Notes: generated by a model from the sequence alone, not told the origin. A stretch of DNA of 64,000 bases from Chlorophyllum brunneum (GCA_963576785.1 OY756140.1:3720001-3784000); one strand, 5' to 3'; positions 1 to 11,225 are shown, numbered from the stretch's first letter. Numbers and translations are program-made.

Positions 1-428
1 GGTATAGCTGCAGATGGGATTGACCTCTCTAAATTGAGGGCTTCAGTGATCATGAGGAGACAGTCCGCACTCGCTGGATATTGATCCATTGAAGGGTCCC
101 ATCGCTCAGATCGAATGTTAATATCTCTGCCCATTAAGAGAAAGGGTGGAAGGTCAAAGAGGCACTCCTCGAGGAAGTGGAGTGCAGTGTTACGGCTGTT
201 ATTGTATACATTCAGCAGTAGTAGTTCTTCTCCTCCTGCACAAAGAGAGATGCACAGGAGGTCTCGATATTCTATAATATCCCTTCTGACAGAGGGTCGA
301 AGTCACTTAAGTCTCTTGTGAGCAAATACAAGGACTCGGGAAGTGGTGCAGTGTTCCATGTTCACCATCTGTTGAGGGTAATGCTGGCATCCAACTTAGA
401 GGACTTCTTCAGCAATGATTAGATATGA
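1..428 (-). mobile_element. Fragment of a non-LTR (LINE) retrotransposon endonuclease
   Basis: Read on the minus strand, this stretch translates with few interruptions into a piece resembling the endonuclease/exonuclease/phosphatase domain of LINE ORF2. A hydrophobic strand ending in LLNVYNNSRNTALHFLEE is followed by PPFLLMGRDINIRSERWDP, where LINE endonucleases usually have GDFN and a downstream H/W. In the family this domain nicks the target DNA. The fragment runs off the left edge and is broken at about 428, where gypsy reverse transcriptase sequence begins, so it is a dead piece. The join is placed by the change of protein similarity and could be off by tens of bases. Confidence 0.6.
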
Positions 429-1080
429 AAGGAGTGTCCAGTCCGGGTGGACTGGGCTTTCACCTTCTCCTCCTCCATTTTGACACTGCCTTGTCCAACC
501 ACAAATCCCAACATTGGTATTTCTTTCACATCAAATAAGCACTTTGACCTCTTGAAATATAGCTGGTGTTTTGCCACAATGTCAAGAAATTGCTTCGTCC
601 TATCTTCAAGTTCCTATTGTGTTGTTCCTGGGATGACAAAGTCATTCATGTAGTTGATGACTGCTCCTTCATGTAGCATCTCTCAGAAGACCGTGTTCAT
701 CATCCTTTGGAATGTTGCTGGCAAGTTGCTCATTCCGAAAAACATGACCATTATTTGAATAGTCCATTATTTGTTACAAATGCTACTTTCCATTCATCAC
801 CTTCCCTTATCCTGACACTGTTGTATCCCCAGATGATGTTGAGTTTGTTGAAGACTTTTGCATTCTTGAGTCAGTTGATAACTTTGCTTATGAGTGGAAG
901 TGGTGTCTTGTCTTTGATCATATGTTTATTTAGCTTCTTATAGTCTTGTACAAGTTGTTTAGTTCCAACTTTCTTAGGTATAAAGAAGTATGGGGTGGTG
1001 TAGAGGGACTGTGATGGTCGAATTCATCCTGAAGTAATATTCTCATTGAGGAATTTCTGCAGTTCTTGCTTTTCTGTTAA
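429..1080 (-). pseudogene. Gypsy reverse transcriptase remnant
   Basis: Minus-strand translation gives the catalytic strand as INYMNDFVIPG, matching the Y-x-D-D-F motif of Ty3/gypsy reverse transcriptase with the first Asp changed to Asn. It is followed after an in-frame TAG (about 614) by ELEDRTKQFLDI, and further on by DVKEIPMLGFVVGQGSVKMEEEKV, the RT-thumb/connection pattern (quoted here in pieces of the frame). The altered active-site Asp, the stop codon and the abrupt end at about 429 mark it as inactive. Confidence 0.7.
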
Positions 1081-1314
1081 TATTATTGGGTAGACTTTGA
1101 ACTGTAGTACCAGTAGTGTGTCTTCTGACAAGTTTATTTTGTGGTCCCAGATTGTGTGTTCTGGCAATTTGTCAAAGTTTTTCTTGTTGAACAACAGTAG
1201 TGTATATTGCTGTAGATATGTTGGTAGGTCTTCCGGGTTTGTTTGGTTGGTCTTCTTTTCCTCTATGTGTTCCTTTACTGTGTGTATCCTCTCATTGAAC
1301 TGTATGTCATTGTG

Positions 1315-1722
1315 TTATGTGGTGCAGTCTTTCAGACATCTAGTGAAGTGTATTATATTGTTTGTCCAATCAATTTCCAGGTTATGCTTGACTAGCCAGT
1401 CATGTCCAAGGTATAGGTCAGTACTTTCCAGTTGCGTTACCATCGCTTCAATTTCTTCTGTGTGTTTTCCATTGTTTAGTACCAGGTGTGCCATGTCTGT
1501 TATTTCTCTTTTCCTATTTTCAGTTCTGTTGGCATTGATTACTCTTATCAGGGTTTCAAGGGATCTGGTTGTGATTTGTTCTTCTTCTACTACTCTCTGC
1601 ACTATGCACATGTGTGTGCATCTGGAGTCTACTAGTATGGTGATTTGTTTGGGTCCCTTCATTGTTCTGATTGTTGAATTGAGGAGAAGTTTGCACATCA
1701 AGTTCCTTTTCTGTAGAATCAT
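1315..1722 (-). pseudogene. Gypsy retropepsin-like protease segment
   Basis: A 135-residue open stretch. The retropepsin active-site triad D-[ST]-G appears as VDSRCTHMCIV, with Gly replaced by Arg, which should abolish activity. The C-terminal part contains LGHDWLVKHNLEIDW, a hallmark of the region between protease and RT in gypsy elements. A related but frameshifted copy lies at about 6020-6290 in element copy 2. It should be read as part of a dead polyprotein, not as a gene. Confidence 0.65.
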
Positions 1723-1781
1723 ATATCGTCTATTGTGAAGTGAAACAGAAACTCTAGGTTTATTGGCTCACAGGTTTGCAC

Positions 1782-2107
1782 CTACTTGGAGCCTTTAGCA
1801 AAATCCTCCTTTCCCACTTCTTCTTGCTCAGTTTCCTTGGTGATCTCTCTGATGTGTGCTTTCTTTGGTACTTTGCAATTCTTCAAAATGTGGCCTTGCT
1901 TACCACAGTTATAGCACATTATTTTGGTGTATGTGGCCTTTGTTTTCTTGCAGCAGTATTTGGCAATATGTCTGTATAAGTTGCAATGGTAACATCTTGG
2001 TTTGCCGTTCTGATCAGTATCTGTCCTTTGTCTTCCAATCTCCATTCATTCCTTCTTAATCTCTTACCACTACCTTCCTCTTTTGGATAGGTGCTTGACG
2101 TGGACAA
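1782..2107 (-). pseudogene. Gypsy gag C-terminal part with CCHC zinc knuckles
   Basis: Two knuckle-like motifs are visible: CYHCNLYRHIAKYC and CYNCGKQGHILKNC, the second a canonical C-x2-C-x4-H-x4-C. In gag these bind the element's RNA. The segment is the continuation of the gag half at 4200-4920 and was separated from it by the LINE insertion between about 2108 and 4199. The reading frame changes near 2045-2107. Confidence 0.75.
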
Positions 2108-4199
2108 GAGATTAGCTATACTATGTCTAGAAACATTAGTACCCCCAACTCACCCTAGGATGAGATTACCTCCAAGTCCTTCTATGGGACTGCCACTGGC
2201 CCCAGTAACAAGTCCAAATTGCAACTGAAGTACGAGCAGAAGAGAGCCAGAGCAGCCTCCTCCACAGGATCTACTGCTGGACTATCAGGATTGGAGGCAG
2301 ATATTGAAGCTGGAATGGAGTCTAGTGCCTCTGAAGCACTACCCCTTCCCCCTACCACATCATCAACCAAGCCTCTCATCCCTCCCTCAACCCCCACCAC
2401 TTATACCCCACATGCTGTCCAGTTCAGCAGCCTTGGGACATTCAACTGGACCTCTTCCCAGTCCAATATAACCCCACATGTTAGTCAGGCTTTTGCCTCA
2501 CTTGCTTGGATCCACAATGTAGATGATGTCTCATCAACAGACACCTCCTCCACCCTTGATGCCTGCAGTGGTTTTCTTTCCTACTGCATTTGCTTTGGAA
2601 TCCTCAAAAGGTCATTCCACTCTTCCCACCTTGGGAAGGACACCTTTATTGCTGCTCTGTGCCAGGAAGTGGCAACCCAGCTTTCTCTCCCAGTTGTCCC
2701 TGTCCCCCCACAGCCCCTCTCTCCATTCCATAGATCCACTGAAGTAAGCGGTGATGTGACTATGCCTGGCATTTCACAGTCCTCTGTGATCCTACCAGTT
2801 CTCCCTGTTCCTGTGCATGATAAAAGAACATTACACATTCCCTCCTCCTATGGTCCCCCCTCTAGGCCCTCATAAGACCCCCATTGCTCAAGGCCAGCAT
2901 GCACATCAGTGCCCACTGCCCCTATTTCTCCTACACCAGTGCCGACCAAGAAGTCCTATGCTGCTGCTACTACTACTGATCCTGCTACCTTAGTCCATAT
3001 TACCAAGGCATTTCCTCACCTCTCCCCAGACCGTATCATAGCAGTACACTGGGCTGCCACATCACCTCCTAAATGCACCCCCAAGATGTGCTCTACCACT
3101 GCTAGTCCCAACCGCTGCCAAATCCTCCTAGCACTTGATGTTAGGACTACTAACATTGACTTCCCAGCACTCATCAAAAGTGCTAATGATATCCTCCTCC
3201 ATGCCAAGTCTGCTCTCCGAGCAGATGGGGCATGCTCTGCTTATGGTGATATTACTGTCATTACCTCTGCTGTCCCCTCCACTGATGAGATCACCCTCAT
3301 TGCCGATACCACCAAGTGGCTCCTGGGTCTCAAGACCCCAGTTGCAGCTGCTCTCCCTAGGTCCAAGTCCTATCTGAAGGTCCTGGATATTCCCTTCAAA
3401 GCTCCTGGCACTACTCACCATATTTCAGTTGCCAAAATTACTGAGGCACTCAAGGCCTCTCACCTCCCTTTGCTTGAACTCATGGACACCCTGCATATTA
3501 TGAAGAACTCCTGCCGCTCAGACCCAGCCACTGTTTGGTTTGATATCTGGGACTTCTAGTCTGGAGCTGCTGCCAAGAAACTTGCTGGCAAACACGTCTA
3601 TATTGCTGGCTATGAATGCCTCATCAAACTTGTGCATACAAACCCTGGGACTCCCCAGTGTAGTTGTTGCTGGAAATAGGGCCATCTGACTTCTGTCTAT
3701 AGGTTCAAAGGCCTCAAGTACCCCTGTTGTGGAGGTCCCCACCAAGTGGAGTGCCACTGTCTCCTTTTTGGATGCTGTAAGGGTAATGCCAAAGCTGAAC
3801 CCCCCATTCCTGCCACTCCTGAGGGTGCGCCGTGCCCCCACACTGCCCACTGCTTAAAATATGGTAGAGATTATGCAGCAAATGAGCCAAAATGCTCATT
3901 CTGGGCCCACTGCTTCAAAGCTAGTTGGATTTGGGGTTGCTATGAGGAGACAAGAGTTCAGAGGAGGGGGGCAAGAGTGCTGATCAATCATGTTGAGTAG
4001 TTCCTCCATCTTTTCTCTACTGTATTATCATTCAGACTCTCTAGTCCACATACGCTTGTAGTTTAATGTACTACTCTGTCGATAAAGTTCTTTAGGTATA
4101 GGATGGAGAGCCCTGTATTGTACTTGTAGTAGGTATAGGGGGCAGACTGTGTTCAAGCCCTGCTTTAAATATTGATGATGGAAAAAAAAAAAAAAAAAA
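2108..4199 (+). mobile_element. Non-LTR (LINE) retrotransposon copy with ORF1 and poly(A), ORF2 missing
   Basis: A plus-strand insertion inside the minus-strand gypsy gag. It contains ORF1-like sequence (about 2200-4000), a short 3' region and a run of about 17 A at 4182-4198, the usual 3' end of a retroposed LINE. ORF2 (endonuclease/RT) is absent between ORF1 and the tail, so this copy is internally deleted or a non-autonomous type. The left boundary is inferred from where gag homology resumes; no convincing target duplication was found by eye. Confidence 0.65.
2219..4000 (+). pseudogene. LINE ORF1 (gag-like) remnant
   Basis: Three open stretches (2219-2875, 2909-3559 and 3746-4000) in shifting frames form one degraded ORF1. 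The first is Ser/Thr/Pro-rich. The second holds the alpha/beta region with LLALDVRTTNIDFPALIKSA. The last carries a decayed zinc-knuckle region, CSCCWK-stop-GHL and CCGGPHQVECHC, which in intact fungal LINE ORF1 proteins is a set of CCHC knuckles. At least two in-frame TAG codons (3557 and 3677) interrupt it. It would have bound RNA in the retrotransposition particle. Confidence 0.6.
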
Positions 4200-4920
4200 T
4201 CTCTATTAGTTGTCCTCCACCTCCATATGTGTCTTCTGTGCTTGTTCTGATGTCTCCTTGGGTGATGTCTGCAGTTTCATATCCCTGTCCTACTGTGAGG
4301 ATCATGTTTCTCCATTTGTTATATGTGTCTGGGATTGAGGCTAGTGGATAGTCTATAATGGTTTGGATAATATCTACTCTAGTATGTTGTTTGAGGAGGA
4401 ATATGGCATGTGCATTGTCTGTTCCTGCTTGGGTCTTCAATGCTTCAAACTCTATTAAGAAGTCCACGGTGTTCCTTTTTCCCTGCTTGAACAACTCGAT
4501 TTCCCCTTCTGCTATAGCTTTCCTATTCCCCAAGGAGAAGGTGGCTACCATTTCCTTTGTGAAGTCATCAAATGCTGGCGTTTTCTTGTCTTGAATCATC
4601 TGTAACTTGGCATTGGCATAAGGACCTGCTAGTCCTCCTTTCATTCATACTAATACTCCAATTATCTTTTGTTCATTATTGTTGATCTTGTTGAAGAGTG
4701 TCCATAAGGACATCGCCCTCTACCAATCATCAAACTTGGTTTTATCTCCATTGAAGTATTCTGGTTCCGGGACTAGGTTTTTTGGGAAGTTGATTTCATT
4801 GGCCATCTCTGATTCTGTCCTTGGTTCACTGTGTTCATTCTCATGGGTTTTGGTAACTTCTATGTTGGATGTTTCAGATTCTCTGTTTTTGTAGGTCTTG
4901 GAAATTTCTATATCGGACAT
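4200..4920 (-). pseudogene. Gypsy gag N-terminal half
   Basis: Minus-strand frames starting near MSDIEISKTYKNRESETS (4920) run through NFPKNLVPEPEYFNGDKTKF, then KGGLAGPYANAKL and GEIELFKQGKRNTVDFLIEF to about 4200. This is the retrotransposon gag core: the P-x-x-F-x-G-D and F-x-x-G-x-x motifs are typical of Ty3/gypsy gag in mushrooms. One frame change lies near 4650-4720. It stops where the LINE poly(A) joins. Confidence 0.7.
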
Positions 4921-5274
4921 GGCTTCGGCAACTTCTGTGTTGAATGGGGTCTTGGCAACTTCTATGTCAGATGTGGTCTTGGCAACTTCTGCGTTGAATA
5001 AGGTCTTGAAGAGAGCTATATTTTTGTCTACACTATGTTCAGATTTCTGCTGCTTAAGACCTTCAGGGATTTCTGGTTCTGTTTGTCATTTGGATCCAGT
5101 GGTTACTGGTGATCCCTGGATATCTGTTAGTCTCGGAGCTCTTGGTCCTCTTGGTATTCTCGATGAGCTACTGCTGTTCATATACTATTGTCCTGGTTGG
5201 AGGCTATTATTCCAAGCCTAGCTATGAATAGTGGCACCTCTCTTGCAAGGTGAGTCAAATGACACTTTATCAAA

Positions 5275-6019
5275 TGTTACAACCTTAGTCTATAACTCAG
5301 GTAGCAAGTCTTTGGATAAAGACAAGGTAGTAGAGGAAAGAGAAAGGGATGATACAATTGGTAAAGTGTAAGGAATACATCAAGTATTACTACACTTTAT
5401 ATACTAGTGATAGGTACTAAGAAGGACAGAGTAAAGGAGTCATAGAAGACAAGTAGGATGAGTCAGTAAGAGTACAGCCATAAGGGATGAAACAGGAGAT
5501 GAAATGGATACACGAGAATAATGAGTACAACAGGTACATGATAGGAATGTATGGTCTATCTATAGTTCATAACAAAAGGTCAGATACAGGTAGTAGACGA
5601 GCAAAAGGATTACTCATATAGTAGAGAATAGTAGAAAGAGATAGCCAGAGACTAAGTAGATTATCAGACTACTGAATACAAGTGTACCAAGAACTACTTA
5701 TATACTAGTAGTGGAAAAGTATTGGAAAGTCAACAGACAAGATAATGGAGTAACCAGACAGAAAATAATATCAGTAACAGGAACATGATGTGATAACACA
5801 ACAGATGATACTGAAAAACAGAGTAATAGAGGTAAAAAGGAATTAGAACATAAAAGGAAACAAGATGGACAAAAGTGGACAGAAACAAATAAAGGAAAGG
5901 TTGATTGATAGGTCCAAAACAAAGATAAGTGTAATCCATAAGTGATCCTCCATACAAGCTGAAGACCTGAACTAAGGTAGAATCATGTCCATATACAGGC
6001 ATGTGAGTTACTAGTTGTA
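5275..6019 (-). repeat. LTR of family A, long form (5' LTR of gypsy copy 1)
   Basis: The segment starts TGTTACAAC and ends GTTGTAACA, perfect 9-bp terminal inverted repeats of the TG...CA type expected of an LTR. Its first 300 bp recur at 7337-7629 and 8702-9004, and its second half recurs inverted at 10511-11225. Lying directly upstream (in minus-strand sense) of the gag leader, it fits the 5' LTR of copy 1. It sits inside the protease region of copy 2, so copy 1 inserted into copy 2. Confidence 0.6.
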
Positions 6020-7062
6020 ACAAGTACTAGGTATGCAGTGTCTGTTATCTTGTCTTTCTTGTTTTCTGTTCCATTGGCATTGATTACTCTGATTAGGGTT
6101 TCGAGAGGTTTGGTTGGGATTCATTCTTCTTCTACTACTCTCTGAGCTATGCATCTGTGGGTGCATCTGGAGTCTACAAGCATGGTAATTTGTTTGGGTC
6201 CTTTTGTTGTTCTGATAGTTGAATTGAGGAGAAGTTTGTGCATCAAGTTTTGTTTTTGTGGAATCACATATCATCTATTGTGAAATAAAACAGGAACTCT
6301 AGGTTTATCAGCTTGCAGATTTGTGCCTACTTAGAGCCTTCAGTAAAATCCTCTTTTGTCTGTTCCTCTCCTTTTCCTTGCTTGTTGTTTTTGGTGATCT
6401 TCCTGATGTATGCTATCTTCAGTACTCTGCAGTTCTTTGAGATGTGGCCCTGCTTGCCACAATTATAGCACATTATTTTGGTGTATGTGACTTTGGTTTT
6501 CTTGTAGCAGTATTTGGCAATATGCCTATAAAGGTTGCAATTATAGCATCTCCTCTTTCCCTGTTTGAACAGTTTGATTTCCCCTTCTGCAATTGCTTTC
6601 CTATTTTCTAAGGAGAATGTGGCTCTCATCTTCTTTGCAAAGTCATCAAAATCCAGTGTTTTCTTGTCCCAAATAGCTGATAGTTTGGCATTAGCGTAAG
6701 GACCTGCTAGTCCTCCTTTTATTTGTGCTAATACTCCAATTATCTTTTGTTTGTTATCATTGATTTTGTTGAATAGTGTCCATAAAGACATTGCTCCCCA
6801 CCAATTGTCAAACTTGATTTTATCTCCATTGAAGTATCCAGGTTCTGGGGCTAACTTCTTTGGGAAATTGATCTTGTCTGCTATTTCTGATTCTGTCTTT
6901 GAGTTGCTATGTTTATTCTCATAGGTCTCAGCAATTTCTATATCGGATGTGGTTTTGGCAACTTCTATGTTGGATGTGGTCTCAGCAATGTCTGTTATGC
7001 ATTTGGCTACTAAGGGCAATCAAAGAGGATGTAACCTCTAGGATATAGCTTTGATACCTATC
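6020..7062 (-). mobile_element. Ty3/gypsy element copy 2: gag and protease fragment
   Basis: A second minus-strand gag (7019-6327) is 230 codons long and open. It carries NFPKKLAPEPGYFNGDKIKF, KGGLAGPYANAKL and both zinc knuckles (CYNCNLYRHIAKYC and CYNCGKQGHISKNC). Compared with copy 1 it lacks the roughly 100 residues between LFKQGKR and the first knuckle; the join is in frame. A frameshifted protease piece follows (about 6290-6020) and is cut off by the LTR of copy 1. Confidence 0.7.
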
Positions 7063-7336
7063 TCAGCCAAGTAACTGGATAAGCAAATGTTATCAAACTG
7101 TCATTACTCAACCAAGAAATGGGAATCCCATTTATCTCATAGCTCTGAGTGATGAGGGTGAGTAGAGAATAAGCAGTTAAGCAATCTTCTATTGATTGAC
7201 AGCAACTATCAACAGAAACTCATCTTGGGTAATCAAGAAGGCTATTTCTGTAGAAGATTAAAGCTTAAGCTTTGACTTCCTAATACAATCGGCTATTTAT
7301 ACTAACTACTTCTTTTCTATAAATACTACAAAGTAT

Positions 7337-7629
7337 TGTTACGACCTTAGTCTGAGACTCAGATTGCAAGTCTTTGGATAAAGACAAGGAAATAGAGAGA
7401 AGAGAAAGGGATGATACGATTGGTAAAGTGTAAGGAATACATCAAGTATTACTACACTTTATATACTAGTAGTACGAGCTAAGAATAAAGGAGCAGAGTA
7501 GAGGAGTCATAGGGGATGAGTAGAATGAGTCACTAAGAGTACAGCCATAAGGGATGAAATAGATATGTAGGAATGATAACTGTGACAGGTACATGATAGG
7601 AATGTACTGTCTATCTATAGTTCATAACA
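7337..7629 (-). repeat. Solo LTR of family A (short form) with 5-bp target duplication
   Basis: The 293-bp sequence begins TGTTACGACC and ends TTCATAACA, and matches the first 300 bp of the LTR at 5275. It is flanked on both sides by AGTAT (7332-7336 and 7630-7634). A perfect 5-bp duplication next to TG...CA ends is the signature of an LTR insertion reduced to a solo LTR by recombination. Orientation is given as that of the related 5' LTR. Confidence 0.8.
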
Positions 7630-7639
7630 AGTATAGATA

Positions 7640-7795
7640 ATGAGACTGAAACAAGTTTCACAATGTGAAACTGATAGATATGAAACTCAAGACAAAACAC
7701 TGCTAAAGATAGACATGAAACTGATAAAGGTGAAACAACTAAATATAGAGTAAAGTGAAACTGATAAAGGTGAAACAGATGAGTGCTTACTCATC
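7640..7795. repeat. Short degenerate repeats built on a gtgaaactgata unit
   Basis: The motif GTGAAACTGATA with variants recurs at least five times between 7650 and 7780, spaced irregularly, with two longer copies reading GTGAAACTGATAAAGGTGAA. No coding potential is evident. It may be part of a transposable-element untranslated region. Confidence 0.5.
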
Positions 7796-8409
7796 CTCAG
7801 AGATCTTAGATGACAGAGATGGAGATTTATTGGAATAGCTGCAGTCACAAGACATGCAGGACAAGGTAGTAAATAGTAATGATGGTGACGATGGTGGTGA
7901 TGGAAGAACTGCATCCATAGGCTGATCAGAATTAGATGATAAGAATGACATCAATGTGATTGGTTCTTTGGAGAGGTAAGACTCAGATGACTCAACAAAG
8001 GCTCAAGTAGATCACAATAGCAGATAAGGAGAGTTGTTACTGTCACTACTGGGTACAGCAGGTTTATCATTGGGTGATAAGTCTTTCGGTCACATTTCTA
8101 TACAATAGATTCCATCAGTGACTTGTTGGTGAATGAGCACTTCAAGCACTGGTCTGTAGGTATACATGTAGGGGTGGATGTACTGCATTGTTTTCTCAGT
8201 AGTAGGTCATGCTTTTCAACCATTGTTCCAAGTGCCATAAAGGTTGTTCTCAATAGTGCATAAGTAGAGGCCATTGGTATCACATACATGCAGGTATGGT
8301 GCATATTTCCAGGCAAGACAGAGGAGGGAGTCAATGATGGCATCATTGGATCATGGTGGTGGTACTAGTAGTATGGCTTCTGGGAACTTATTGTAACCTC
8401 TAACCTAGG

Positions 8410-9004
8410 TTCAAGGTTTGGACATAACAATGTCTGTGTTGAATAGGATTTTAAATAGAGCTATTTTGGATTTCTGCTGTTTAAGGCCTTTGGGGATTTC
8501 TGGTTCTGTTCATTGTTTGGATCTGGTTGTTACTGGTGATCTCTGGATATTGGTTGGTCTCGGAGCTCTGGGTCTTCTCAGTATTCTCAATGAGCTACTG
8601 CTGTCTATATATTGTTGTCCTGGTTGGAGGCTAATATTCCAAGCCTAGCTACAAATAGTGGCACCTCTCTTACAAGGTGAGTCAAATGACACTTTACTAA
8701 ATGTTACAACCTTAGTCTAGGACTCAGGTTGCAAGTCTTTGGATAAAGACAAGGAGGTAGAAAGAAGAGTAAGAGATAATACAATTGGTAAATTGTAAGG
8801 AATACATCAAGTATTACTACACTTTATATACTAGTGGTATTATCTAATAATAAGGAGGAACAGAGTAGACAAGTCATAGAGATGAGTAAATGAGTCAAAG
8901 AGAGCATAGTCTTTAGAAATAAAAACAGGAGATGAAACAGAATGAGAGTACATGAGGTAATGGATGCATAATAGAAATGTATGGTCTATCTATAGTTCAT
9001 AACA
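8410..9004 (-). mobile_element. Gypsy copy 3: leader remnant plus family A LTR
   Basis: Bases 8410-8701 match the leader of copy 1 (about 4980-5274), including the shared stretch ending GTGAGTCAAATGACACTTTA just before the LTR. An LTR follows at 8702-9004 (TGTTACAACC...TTCATAACA, 303 bp). The gag and pol parts are missing. The order leader then LTR agrees with a truncated minus-strand element. Confidence 0.65.
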
Positions 9005-9136
9005 AAACCTCTCCTGCAGATGCATCCAAGTATCTTCTGGATACTCAATAACTACTACTTTGTCTTCTACTACTACCTGTGGATAACTACTGGGTCCAGG
9101 TTCCGTCCTTTGAGTTGGCAGACAGATTGGTGAAGG

Positions 9137-9445
9137 GATATGTTATAGTGACCCCAGCCTGGTCCTAAGCTGAGGTGGTATATATTGACAGACAAACCTG
9201 TAAATCATACCAAAGGAGGACTTCTTTTCAGTCCCAGCTCTAATATTGGTATGCACTGGAGTTGTTACTCTGAATAAGCCTGTACTTCAAGTAAGCAAGT
9301 TTATCAACTCAGAGAGCAATAAGTAGAGCTTAGCAATTAAGGTTCTTATGTTCTTAGTATTGTTTAGATAAAGGCTTATATTGAGTCTCTACCTAACCAA
9401 GTAGAAACAATGTTTCTATATGGCAGTTTTAACTGGTTTATAGAC
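9137..9445 (+). repeat. LTR-like repeat of family B, forward copy
   Basis: This segment begins TGTTATAGTGACCCCAGCCT and is the reverse complement of the repeat at 12003-12280, with many substitutions. Shared blocks include CCTGGTCCTAAGCTGAGGTG, the stretch around CAAAGGAGGACTTCTT and the part around GCTTATATTGAGTCTC. Its right end is degraded (GGCAGTTTTAACTGG instead of a CA terminus). Confidence 0.55.
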
Positions 9446-9872
9446 TACAACCAGTATCTACTTTATGTAAGCAATAAGAAAAATTGGTATTCTAATTATA
9501 GTTAAGGAGTTCTTGATGGAACTCTGTCAAATCTTTAATTAGGCTCTTCCAGGTACTGAGGCTCAACTTGGAAGAAGTTTAAGAAGCTTCTTTTACTATT
9601 TAAAGAATAGAAGTTTCAGAAATGACACAGAATAGAGTCCTTATAATAGTTCAACTATTATTAAACATAGATTGTGAGAAAAATAAAATAAAACTAAAAA
9701 AAAAGGAAAAGATAAAAGAAAATCATAATTTGGGACAAATATAAGACATATATAACAGGATAGGCACCTTAATTGGTACCTGTTTGACTGGCAATGGTGT
9801 CCATATTGCTCATCCCTTACCCTTATCAATAGACACCAATAGTTGGTTTCCACTAGTATTATCCAAGTCTGT

Positions 9873-10217
9873 TCAGAGGACCTTTTGGACAGATGTTTGA
9901 GGCTCTTCTGCCTCACTCTTGCTACTACTCTCTTCCTCTCCCTCCACTCTGTCCTCACTTGAAGTATCTACATCCTTTTGGATGTTTTCCTCCCCTCTAG
10001 ACTCCTCAGGTTCACTCACTCCCTCACTCTCACTGTCCAACTTTCTATCTGATGTTTTGTCTGAGTTCTCAGACTCAGAGTCACTACACTTGATCTTGTT
10101 CATGGATTCCTCCATAATCACAGATGGCACTACTACCACTTCCTCTGGCTCCTGTATTCTCACCACCTTTTTTGGATGCCTATCTTGCTTGGGTACTAGT
10201 TGCTCTGCCAAGCTCAC
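9873..10217 (-). other. Acidic Ser/Glu-rich open reading frame in the repeat region
   Basis: A 114-codon minus-strand reading frame, very rich in Ser, Glu and Asp, with a basic start (MSLAEQLVPKQDRHPKK). It lies between inverted LTR copies and has no visible introns or domain. Acidic low-complexity stretches occur in retrotransposon polyproteins, so a transposon origin is more likely than a host gene. Not recognised. Confidence 0.25.
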
Positions 10218-10510
10218 AGAAGATATCTGATTTCCTGCTCAAACTGGACCATTCCATTTTTGACAAAGCTTCATATACCTTGGCTCATACTTCAGTATCC
10301 TCCATATCAATGTTGCCATAGAAATCATCCAATTGACCTTTTGAGTGTTTGGGGACAGATGGTTTGGGCATAGTGATAGGGTAAGATTAAATTTTGGGAT
10401 AGGGACTTGTCCAAGTTTTCAAAGGGGCTTATACATGCAGACAGAGATCTATGATGTCACTGTACTAATAGTCTGTTGGTCTCATGAGTTTGGCCATAAA
10501 GGGGGAATAC

Positions 10511-11225
10511 TGTTACAACTGGTAATTGTATGCCCATTTTAGAATGCAATTCTACCTGAGCTCAGGTTTTCAGTTTACATAGAAGATCACTAGCTGATTG
10601 GCCTTATCTTTATGCTGGACCTATCAATCAACCTTTTCTAGATTTGTTTCTGTCTGTTTTGTACATCTTATTTCCTTTCCCATTCTGATTCCTTCCTACC
10701 TCTATTACTCTATACTTCAGTATTATTTGCTCTACTTATTATGTTATATACTGATTACCAATATTATATTATGTCCTTTTATCCTTTTCTTTGTCTAGTT
10801 ACTCCACTATCTTGTCAGTTGACCTTCTAACTCTTTTCCACTACTAGTATATAAGTAGTCTTCTATACTCCTGTATTCAGTAGTCTGATTATCAACTTAG
10901 TTTCTGACTGTCACTCTCCACTATACAAGTAAATCCCTCTGCTTGTCCACTATCCATATTTGACCTCTGTCCTGGTGATAAGTGGTTGTCTAAGTGAAGA
11001 CCACTATAGTACCCAGAGGGACATAGTACATAAGCTGAAGCCAAGGTCTCCTGTTGTCCAGTCCACCATTCTATAAGAACTGTTCCCCTGCTTGTAGTAT
11101 TGTACTTAACAAGGACTACCTGATGTATTCCTTATGCTTTACCAATTATATCATTCCCTTACTCTTTTCTCTACTTCCTTGTCTTTATCCAAAAACTTGC
11201 AACCTGAGTTATAAACTAAGGTGTT
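10511..11225 (+). repeat. Family A LTR, long form, inverted copy
   Basis: The segment begins TGTTACAACTGG and its reverse complement matches the LTR at 5275-6019, first over the 5575-6019 part (shared GACCTATCAATCAACC, then CTACTAGTATATAAGTAGTC) and at its right end over the first 100 bp. The middle differs. The right end reads AACTAAGGTGTTG instead of a clean TGTAACA. The flanks are AATAC and AATAG, so a decayed target duplication is possible. Confidence 0.55.

Larger units (their letters stand above)
429..6019 (-). mobile_element. Ty3/gypsy-type LTR retrotransposon copy 1, degenerate, interrupted by a LINE
   Basis: A minus-strand element read from right to left: LTR (5275-6019), leader, gag N-terminal half (4920 to about 4200), a LINE insertion (about 2108-4199), gag zinc-knuckle part (2107-1782), protease-like part (1722-1315) and reverse transcriptase (about 1080-429). 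The order gag-protease-RT and the phrase LGHDWLVKHNLEIDW after the protease are typical of Ty3/gypsy (Metaviridae) elements. Integrase and the far LTR are missing, either off the left edge or lost. Stop codons in RT and the insertion in gag show it cannot be active. Confidence 0.75.

Noticed and set aside
2100..2125. Possible target duplication around the LINE copy (ATTAG-containing flanks)
   Set aside because: The flanks match better in inverted than in direct orientation, so it is not a valid target-site duplication.
7041..7060. Minus-strand GGTATCAAAGC resembling an initiator-tRNA primer-binding site
   Set aside because: It is not directly next to a clear LTR end, and lacks the leading TG; could not be tied to an element.
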